This document shows positions 37,059 to 48,032 of a stretch of DNA of 64,000 nt, in pieces (within the stretch, counting starts at the first letter, position 1; every line of letters starts with the position of its first letter). A program made the translations under genes and the position numbers. The DNA is from Typhlomys cinereus. Its lineage: Eukaryota > Chordata > Mammalia > Rodentia > Platacanthomyidae. The notes below the pieces were generated by a model. It saw only the letters and a program-made list of their open reading frames with translations. It had not been told where the DNA came from and did not search any database. The stretch is from the NCBI GenBank assembly GCA_023101885.1, contig JALPQD010000395.1, positions 72,001-136,000 of the forward strand, written 5' to 3'.

Positions 37059-37102
<44 letters not shown>

Positions 37103-37138
37103 CACACACACACACAACACACACCCCTAAAACAGATA

Positions 37139-37188
<50 letters not shown>

Positions 37189-37196
37189 TGATTGAT

Positions 37197-37263
<67 letters not shown>

Positions 37264-38721
37264 CAGGAATATAGAAAATTTTAAATAATGCATTCATTAT
37301 CCTGTTTTCCAAAAATAATCTGTTTACCCCTAGTAAGTTTCCTTCTACATTTTTTCTGTGCCTAAATACCTTTTTTTAACACATAAAACTACGCTTTCTC
37401 TTTCTATGGCTACATATTATGCCCCTGAACAATACATTGTTTCTCCTCCCCTCTGTTTGAACAAATGTAACCATCTGGTTACTTGCTTTGCTGGGGAAAT
37501 TCCTCTTGTAGAATGGCACCATAGGTTTCATGGGGGGGGATCGAGTCTCTTTCTTTTAAGCTGGGGGGGTCGAGGGAATGAGTCCCTTTTGTTTAAGTTG
37601 TGGGGGAGTTAGGAGGGAAGGATCACCCTCCTCCGACCACCTGTTCTCAGGTGTACTTCCCCTTTTATCTAGGGATGGGAAGGATGTCTGGGCAGCAGAC
37701 CCAGCCCCCAGCTCCTCCATCCCGGCCCTCCACAGGCCGGCAGCGTGATCGTCACACAACCCTCTGAGATGGGCAACGAAGAATGGGGGCACCCAGTGTG
37801 CAAAGCTGCTGCTTAGGGTCTGAGCCCACTCTGCCACCCACTCGGGATCCCTGAGGCTACCAGGAACCCGTTTCCTCGTTGGTGACAGGACAACAAAAAT
37901 GACAGGGCTTCACTGGAAAGGTCCCAAGGGACAAGCACAAGCTCGAGGAAGGGCGGCCACTTGTTCCCAGCAATCTGTCCCACGCTGACCAATTACGACC
38001 AACTGGTCGCTAGCCACTTACTAAGTCCCCTGCCATCAGGAGCTCTGCACAGGCAGGACCTGGAGTGGCTGGGTGAGTCCCACAGCTGCTAGCTCAGTGC
38101 CAAGCACTCTGTAGTCTCTCCACGCGCCATGCAGGGCCTAGCACACGACAGGTCAGAGGGGAGCTCCAGGACCCCGGCCCTGCCCAGCCTGTCATGCCGG
38201 CGACTCAGCCAGGAATAGAGAGGGCTTAGGAGAGAGGAGGAAGACATGTGTCTAAAAAGCGAATCTCCACTGTGGCCTTACCCTCAGGGAAAAGGACAAA
38301 GGGTCCAAGTCAGTGAGTCACAGACAGGGAACACGTGGGGGAAGGAAGGAAACTGTGTGGCTGGACGCTCTCTGCGCCTGTGGACTCAGGCCTGACCAAC
38401 CTGAAGTGCTGATTCTACAGGGGGCAGAGGGACAGGGGCAGCCTGGGTTCCCCTGCATCTGTCCCGGTACCCACAGTGCACATCTCCTCCACGCCACGCA
38501 TGCTGCAGAGAGTCCCCGAGTCGCTCAGCAGCAAGGGCAGAGAACTCTGCAGGGGCATTCAGCCATCCACTCGCCCCCATCACCGCACACAGTGCCCCGC
38601 GGGAACCCAGGGCCTCGGCAGCGCAAAGCAACGTTAACATTTGGCTTTACAGCCAGTGAGCTAAGTAACTGGCCTGGGGCATCTGGTCTGGAGATGGAGG
38701 AGATGGGGGAGCATGATCTAT

Positions 38722-38782
<61 letters not shown>

Positions 38783-40184
38783 TCCTTCCTTTTCTGAGAG
38801 GGAAATAGGCACAGTCCCACCCAGCCTTGGAGGATGGAGGGGTTCAGGGCTGAAGCTAAAGTCCTGCAGAAGCTTTCAAGGCCTAGAATCTGACCCCAGG
38901 GCATGGGAGGGTCTGTCTGTCTGCACCTAAAGGAAGTGGCGCTCTGCACCACGGTGGAGGGGGACAGAGTAGAGACAGATGTCACCCAAGATCCTATGCA
39001 GGACTGAGCATGTCTAGACTGAGGCCTCTATCCACAGATCTGGTCTCGTGAAGTTGTCAGGGAGATTGGAGACAGGGGTATTGCACAGGAAATCTGTTGG
39101 GCTTCCCCTTCTTTCTCCTGCCTTCCCCCCAACACCCGGGGTAGAGGGGGCCAGTCCAGACAAGCTGCCCAGCCCCTAGTCTGAGGGGCAGGGAGCTCCT
39201 CGTAGATTCTAACACAATCTCCAACAGGAAAACTGACCTTCAAAGCCTGCTGAGGCCCCGCCTGAATAGAAGCTTAGGTCTGGACCAGGCCAGCCTGCGG
39301 GTCACTGAGAAAGTGACCTCTCTACTCAGCACAGGGACCCCCCTCAGGCCAAGACAAGAATGAACGGTTTCTGAGTCCCTAGCTGACCCCAGGTCAGCGA
39401 GACAGAAAGAGGCTGCTGCATTCACCCGCTTGGCTCCCCCCATTTCCCTCATCCTGGTCACCATGACACAGACCCCCCCCACACACACACACTTTAGAGA
39501 AGAAGAAACTGAAGCCCAGAGGTGCCGTGACTGTCCTGAGCTGAGCCTGGGGGACTGTCACAGGGGTCAGCCCTGGAGGGTCGGGCCCTACTCCATACAA
39601 GGAAGGGCAGGCAGTCTGTCCCTCCCTTTTTCCTGGCAGCCTTAAATGCAGGAGTGGGGGTGGGAGGGGAGTTGGGCTCTGGCTATTTTAATCAGACACA
39701 CGGCTCACTGTCTGCGGGTGGACAGGCCGGGCTGGCCTCACACACAGGCTCGTCTGTGAGGCCTGAGAAGGGCCGGCCTCTCTCACCGAGGGCCTGTTTG
39801 TTTACTCAGTTTTCAAAATTATAACCTTTACAGCTCAACTCAGGCCCTTCCCTGTCTGGATCTGTCCATGGGTTGGGGGGCAGCCAGGGGCCCTTGGGCC
39901 CTGAACAGCTCTGCAATGGCCCTCGATTTACTTTACTTAGTGATTAATAAAGTGGAGGAGGGGGACCCTCTTTTTTTTTAAGACAGTGAGATGATCTCAA
40001 CCTTCTGGCTAGGAGGAAGAAAGGTGCGAGCCAGGGAATGTCAACCACAGCTACAAAGCTCTAGTGAGAGGCTGTGGGCCCAGCTCAGCTGTGAGAAAAC
40101 TCTCTGGAGTTCTGACTGCAGGACCCGAACTTCCCTGATTTCTCTTCCCTTTCCCCATTTCACATTCCACAGAGTCCTGTCCCC

Positions 40185-40228
<44 letters not shown>

Positions 40229-41975
40229 GACATATACAGACACAATAAAATAACAACAGGCATGGTAGTACATGTGTGTAATCCCAAGATTTAAGGGATG
40301 CTATGTATTCAAGGCCAGCGGATGCTAAACAGAGAAATTCTGCCTGTAAACCAGGCCTCAGGGCTGCAGTTCTGACTCAGTTGGTAGAACACGCACCCTA
40401 CATCCCATAGGCATCAGATCTTGGGTTCAGTCCCCTGTACTAAAGGTAAAGTGTCAGGTGCCTATAATACCAGCAACAAGAAGTGGACGCAAGAAGATGA
40501 GAAGTTTGAGATCACCCTGGAGCTATCTAGTAAGTTAGAGGCCAGCCTGCAGTTACATGAGACACTACCTCAAAAAATGAAAACAACAACAACAAAAATA
40601 ATAAACTACCACCTCTGAGTAAGGCTGATGGAGTATTTAACAGCAGGTGTTTAAAGCCCAGGTTCATTTTGGAAAACAATCATCACTGTCTTTGTCATGC
40701 AAACCACAGTGCACGCAGCTCTCTACAACCTTTTTGGTCATATGAGTAATGAAGCCACAGCTTCGTCCTGAATGCCCGGCTCACACTTTCAGAGCAAGCT
40801 CTTCCTCCAACAGCGAGACCCCTCACTAAACCTCTGTCACCAGACCAGCTCTGTGCCTTCCACGCAGTGGACACCCACAGTTCCCAGGAGGTGGGAGCAG
40901 GAAGCGCTCTGGAGAGTGTGCTACTGTGCACTTCACAAAGAGGCAGAGGCAGGAGGGGGCTCAGATGGACCCAGAAAAGGGGTCACCAGAGATCACTGGG
41001 CATCTAGACTCAGTTGTCTGCTTCCCAACCTGCCCTGCAGAGGGCTCCAGGCAAGCGGAGAGGAAAGCGGGGCTCACATTTTACAAGCACAAGTCACTCC
41101 TCTGTCCCTCTTGAAAGCCAAAGTACCCACTGGAGGGTCCAGACCTGCACCTGGATCCCACCCTGCACTTCTGATACCTCCAGAGGACAGAATCCCCGAG
41201 CCCATCCCTGAGCTGTGGCTGAGATACCACAGCCCCGGGTCCCCTGGGCTCTCTCGCTCCGGCACGTGACAGCCTGGCAGGGCTGGCAGCGGAGATGTCC
41301 CTGTCTTAGATGAGCTTGCGGCTAGAGACAGGAAGCCCAGGCCAAACGGCAAAGCAGTAGCGGCTGATCTCAAAAGCACTCCTCATGCCCCTCTGACTTG
41401 GTAAAGAAGAAGTCCCAGACTCAGAGCCGCCGGGGAAGACGCGAGGCCCCTGCCATCACACAGGCCCCACAGGGCCAGCAGTGGTACTTCAGAAGGTCCA
41501 GCACACAGCACCGTACCTGAAGCCCGACCACCTCACTCCCAGATACACTGACCTCCAACTGTACACGCCTCATAGCCCGCCACTGGGCACTGCGCGCACG
41601 CACACACGCGCACACACGTGCACACACGCGCACACACGTGCACACACGTGCACACAGCATGCACACACACACACTGAACAACCCCATCCATGCCATTTCT
41701 ACCTGGAAATGACTCAAGGTTTCCCCCCTCCCCTCCAAGGTCAGGGCCTGCAGCTCCTAGTCCCACATTCCACCACCTTCCGCTGTGAGAACATAGCCAG
41801 CCAGGAAGCTCCACTCCAATAAGGACCCTGAGGAGTCAGGGCCAAGCGGTCCCCAGCACAGGAAGGGCTCTGTAACCTTTTATATTTTTTTTTTAGTTTT
41901 TTTAGTTAAACCCAGGGCCTTACAAATACTAGACATTCTGCCACTGATCTTGAAACCCACAACTATATTTTTAGA

Positions 41976-42022
<47 letters not shown>

Positions 42023-45000
42023 CACATACATGTGGGTATGCAAGCAGAGGCCAGGGGAGAGAGCAAGCGTCTCCCTCTCTATCATTCTTTCATGTTTTTT
42101 TCCTCATTATCCTAGGGATGCATAAAGGGGGCGCATGCCTATGTGTATGGGTGGGGTGCACTTGTGTGTGCATGGAGACCAGAGGGTGATGTCAGGAATC
42201 ATTCTCAATTGCTCTTCTACCTTATCCTCTGGAGTCTGGATCTCAGGTTAAACCTACAGTACACCACGATGGCTCGTCTAGCCAGCCAGCTTGCTTTGGA
42301 GAGTTCTCTCTGCTGATAGGAGATTCTCACGTGCTGACTTCCGAAGGTAGAAATTACAGGTGGGTCACCACACCTGCCCAGCATTTTATGTGGGATTTGA
42401 ACTCTTGTTCTTTTGCTTGCACTGTAAGCTCTTTAACCGAACTTAAAGTTCACTGTTATTCAGCTAGGCTAGTGGCCAGGAAGTCTCAGTAATCCATCAG
42501 TCCCTATCCCCTGAGGTTATAGTCACACATGGCCACCTCCAGTTTTGGGGTATTTTTAATGGGTGTTTGGATCCGAGCTGAGGTCACTCAGCATCTCCCC
42601 AGCCCCATGTAGCTACTGCTGTCTTTGTTTTGGGCCCAGGTCTCAAGTAACCCAGGCTGGCCTCAAACTCACTACGTAGCTGAGAATGACGTTGAGCTTT
42701 CTGATCCTTCTGCCTGCATCTCCTGAGGTCTGGGATTACAAACATGTTGCCACTGTCATAGTTAGGCACAGGTGTCAACTTGACAGTTGAGGGTTTGAGC
42801 TCTGGGCACATTTGTAGAGAATTAGTGGTTGAGTTGAGCCCACAGCAAACCTGCAGGAGATTGTCTAGCTGCTGGGGAAGGCCCAGCCCATGGTGAGTGG
42901 GATTAGGTCCTGGAATAAATCTCAGCAAGCTGGTTGAGAGAGTCGGCATGGCAAGTAAGGATCATCCCTCTCTCAGCTGTTGTGTAGAGATGCTGTGGCC
43001 GGCCCTAGTGTTGGTACATGCTCTCCATCAACTGGACTGAGAACTGTAACCAGACTGTCAAAAGGAAATAAACCCCTTGTTCCCCTAAGCCGTTTGATGG
43101 TCATTTATCAGCAGCCATGCAGGCGAACTGGCAACAGCCACCCAGTGAAATTCCCTAACTACTGACTGAATGAATAAAACCAAGACTGACTAAGCTAAGC
43201 GTGTCTGCGACCAGAGCTCATCACCACTTAGAAGGTCTACCGGGCAAGGGTTTCCACACAAGAACCTACTAGTGTTGCCTTTAAAGGCATCTCCAGATCC
43301 CTGGAAAAGGGCTTTAGAGGCAAAGAATTCCCCAAGAGCAGATATTCCACTATAGATTGCAAACGGGGAGAAAATCAGAACAGCACAAATTTTAGTCTGA
43401 AGTCACTCAGCAAAGAGTCAACAGGATCATGACCCACTATGATCTGTCCAGTGCCAAGCACCAAGCAGTCAATGCTGTGAAATGGCCCTGTGGAATCACA
43501 GCCCTGCCCCTCAGCCCTGCAGGTGCTGGTCACCCAGGTGTCCGGGGTCACAGACTCCTCAAACTAGGGCAGCCTGTGATCTGAAACACAAAGCCAGATG
43601 CTGGGCAAATATGCAAATGCAAGGTAGACCGACAACTCTCCGTGGCTGTGAAGTCTACCTAGTAGAATGACAACCCTGGTACCATCACCAGCAATGGGTA
43701 AATATGCATGGTGACACATGCCTGTGAGTCCAAACCTTGGGAAGCGAAGGCAGGAGAATCATAAGTTCAAGATCATGGCTGGAGAGATGGCTCAGGGGTT
43801 AAGACTCTGTCTGGCAAGCAAAAGGTCCTGAGTTCAGATCCCAGGTCCCACATAAAAAATGCCAGGTGGAAATTGTGGCTTGCACTTCCAGTCCTAGTGG
43901 GCCGAGCCTGGGAAATCAGAGAGAGAGGCAAGGAGGTAGAAGCAATCCAAAAATAAATAAAGCATTTTAAAAAAAAAAAAAAAAGTTCAAGATCATCCTT
44001 GGCCACATAATGAATGAATTCCAAACCAGCCTGGGTTACACGATCTCAAAACAAACAAACAAACAAACAAAAAAACCTATCAGTTATGGTACTGTTATCA
44101 CTATCCAAAGTCTGTCACACTTGGAGAAGACAGAACTGTCCAAGTCAACACAGAGGCTTTGAGGTTCAGAGGAAGAGGAATGTAGACCAGTGGCAGAGCC
44201 AGGACTTGGATACAAGCTTCCTGGATACAGAGTTTTGCCCTGGGACCCGATGACTCCCTGCTGTGTACTTACATCCACTCTATCAGCAAGCACGTCCCCT
44301 CTCTTACATGAGCCAGAGACAGCACATCTCCAAAAGGAGACAAGTGCTCGAGGTGGGCTGGGCACCCTCCCCAGCGGGCATTTCCTGCTCTTCCAGTTTT
44401 ACAATCACCCAGATCAGAAGACTTGCAGCCTCCATGGTGACTCAGCCCCTGAGACTCCGCCAGGAGTGGAGTGTGGCTTTGCTCTCCCCCTCAAGGGCTT
44501 TTTACACGGGCCTCTGCTCTACTCCTTCCTTAAAACTGCCCAGCCGGGCTTCTTCCCCAGGCAGGGAAGTGGGTGGGGGCGGGGCCCGGGAAGGAAGCTC
44601 AGGAATTTTTGCAACCACAGGATGATGCTTGAGAGGGTGAAGTGAGTCATAAGGCTCGCCTGTGTGTGTGTTGGGGGGTGAGGGGAACTGAGTCTGAGAA
44701 CCGGGCTGCTCCAAGAAAGACTGTGCCTCAGACTGACTAAGGACGGGTGGGATATATTTGCGCAACCTACAAGGGCTTCTGACACATGCCTCTCTGTTCC
44801 CACTCGACTCCTCCCACTTTCTCTCTCTTCCGGACATTTACTGTGCCCCTGCCTGACTGGCACTGGGAACTAGTAAATATATGGTCACAATAAGATTTGG
44901 TTTCAGTCACGAAGTCTTCATCTTCCTGCTTCCGGCTTTGAGGTGAGAAGTTGGAAAGCTAATCCAGACACAGGATGCCTTGGTGCATAGTAAGTGCTCA

Positions 45001-48000
45001 GTTAAAGGCTAGCCGTCTAAACTGGACATGGAGCTCTGTTTGATAAAGGTCTTGTCTAGCATGCACGAAGTCCGGGGTTAGATATAACCAAGTGTGGTGC
45101 CACACAATGCTTGGGAGGTGAAAGTTGAAGAATCAAAAACTCAAGGTCATCCTAGATTACACAAAGACTGAGTAAGGCCAGCTTGGGCTACAAGAGACCC
45201 TGTCTCCCAAATAAAGATACTTATCTAAGTTTCAGCACTAAGGACTGCCCCTTCCTTCCCTGGTTCTTAGATTAGGAAACACATCAGTCCCTCCAGACAA
45301 GGCAAGGTTGCGGGCACACTCTGTGACCATAAATGCAGAGATCTCAGACAGTGCCAGCTCACAGCGACCCCTTGAAGCTCGCTTGCTCTGGAGAGATGCT
45401 TAGCGCTACCCGAGGACCCCCCCCCAGGAGGGAGGACCCTAGCAGAGGAGAAGACAGCTACAGGATGAGTCTGTCGTAGTGAGGAGTGAGCACAGGGAGG
45501 AATCCCCCACAGCAACTGGGCTTGCCCCACAACCAACACGGAGGAAGCGGCCCGAAATTCAGCCCTCAAACAAAGGTGAAGAAACGTCCATGCGCCCTCA
45601 GCTGGAACAAAATGCAGCCTTTGGGGAGGTTTAACAGCTTGGGAGAGATGTTTATTACAAACGGTTTAGAAAGAGAAGTGAGGCGCTAAAGTTGAGTCAT
45701 AATCCCAGCCGCCTAGGATGAGCTCTCCGAAAGGACAAGTGATCAGGCAGCACACGGGTCTTGTCTTCCAGCTCCTTCCTCCGGCAGCAGGAGCAGGAAG
45801 GACCGGCTGTAGCCCAGTTTGGGTTGAGAAAGGTCTCTCTCAGCCCTTTGTGTGGGAAGGCAAGGAGGGTGAGGTGGGAGCCCCCCCCAGGAGGCCAGAG
45901 CTCAGGTCAAAGTGGTGGGTGGGAGAGGACCAAGTAGGAGGGGGCTAGAGAAGACTGGGGGTGGAGGAAGGAAAGGGCAGCCAGGGTCAAAGCCAACAAA
46001 AGCACATTTTGTGAGACCCCAGAGTCCCCAGAAGGCTTCAACACGGGGGGGGGGGGGGGGCGCCCTGCCCCAGACCTCTAGAGGCCTGTGCTTCCGGTCT
46101 GCCTAGTCTCTCAGCAACGCGCAGGACAATGGGATGTCTACTCGGCAGTGTGCAGGACGGTGGAAAGCAGAACACCTCTAGCCTACACGCCCAGCACCTG
46201 CAGCCACTTCTAACACCGCAGGAGGGTTTTCAAATCAATTTGCACACAAGTGTTATTTGTTCTCTTCGATACATAAACAGAGATCCCTTTTTTCATACTT
46301 GATTATCAGAAAGGGCGATAACCTTCAGGAATGAGGTAAGTCTTGGGTGTTAAATATTTAAATTAAAATATGTATCGATAGATCAGAACAGTCTCGAACC
46401 GGTCCCTGAAAGGCCTCTTTGAAACCAGTTCCTTGCACAAGATGCGGATAGGTTGAGGCAGGGCCGGCACATAGAACCAGCAAAATGCTGATAACAGTCC
46501 AAATGGCCAGTACCAGGGGCCAGCGCAAATCCACTCCCCCAGGCACAGAAAGGAACCTCGAGTGGAAGGGAGGGGCAGCCAGACGGGACTTCCAAAGAAG
46601 AATGATGTTCACAATTTACCCAGGAAACTGAATCAAAACACAGAAAGAGACAATAGGTTCTCTTTTTGTAAACAGAGCTATGTGAACACAGACACGTCTG
46701 GAAAGGGTGCCGAGCCAAACGAACGATTTCTTCCAGACAGCAGCGACAGGAAAGAAAGATGAAGGCACTCAGGTGTCTCTACTTTCCCCTCCTAAGTATT
46801 GGCATGTGGCGGGCTGGCGATTAAACCAAGGTGGCACGTGGAGGGCTGGGGGAAAAGGGAGAGGGAGGCGTGGCTACTGTTGAGTCCAGGGTTTATTTCA
46901 AGAAGGCTGAAACTGTCCTCAAATCACATGGGGGGGATGGCTGTACACCTCAGTCAATACCCTAAACACCGGGAGAGCATACATTTTCGGCGGATGAATA
47001 TACAGCGAGTGAGGTGTGTCTCAGTAAAGCTGTTTTTAAAAATGAGCTAGCCACAAGAGGGAGGAGAGAAGAAGGATATACCGAGGAATACAGGTGTTAG
47101 TACCACCCCATTCTGGGGGACGAATTTTGCATGCCTGACGGTGGTATGTAGGGGAGCAGACTGCCATGGTTTGAGGACCCTGAGGATGTCCCGGAGATAG
47201 AGGGTTTCCCCCACCGCGGCTTTCCTGCCAGTGGCTTGGGCCTCCAGCTCCCACCTCCTCACCTGTGGTATCTTGGTTTCTGTGGCTCAGATCATTTGCA
47301 TATAGAAACTCTCAGGGGACTCAGAGCCCAGACACACTCTCTCCTCCTGGTCCTGTCCTCTGGGTCATAGGGAAAGGATGGTCTGACCCAGCCCAGCCAC
47401 TGGTGCATGTTCTACTTCCTTCTCTATCCCTAACAGGTCTCCATAAGTGTCCTCTGTCCTGCGTCACACAGCTGACATCCATCGACTGCATCTGCCACAG
47501 CAGGAGGAGTTCAGAATCCAGGCTTCTAAAACACCTAGTGGACCCACAAATCCAGAGAACCCAGTTACAGAAACTTAAGGACTATCTCAGTGATAGCAGT
47601 AGTTTGCTGAGCACTTCTGCTTCAAGTACTGGGCGGGCAGAAACACAGTCTCTGTAATATATCACTGGATCCTAACAGGAAGCTACTATTGCTGGAAAAT
47701 ACCACTAGAAAGAAGGAAAGAAAGAAGACAGGAAAGAAGGAAGGAAGGAAGGGAGGGAGGTAAAAAAGAATAGGCAGAAGAGAAGGGAGTACAGGGGAAG
47801 ACAGGAGGTCTCCCTGATGCAAGCCTGAAATCCCAGCTAGCCAAGAGGCAGAGAAGCAAGAAGATCTAAGTTCAAGACCTGCCTAGGCTACAAAGTGAGT
47901 TCAAGGCAACTTAGTAAAACTGCCTCAACATCAAAAGCATAAAAAAAAGAGCTTGGGACATAGCTCAAAAGTAAAAGACTTACAAAGAAAAGGGAAAACA

Positions 48001-48001
48001 A

Positions 48002-48032
<31 letters not shown>

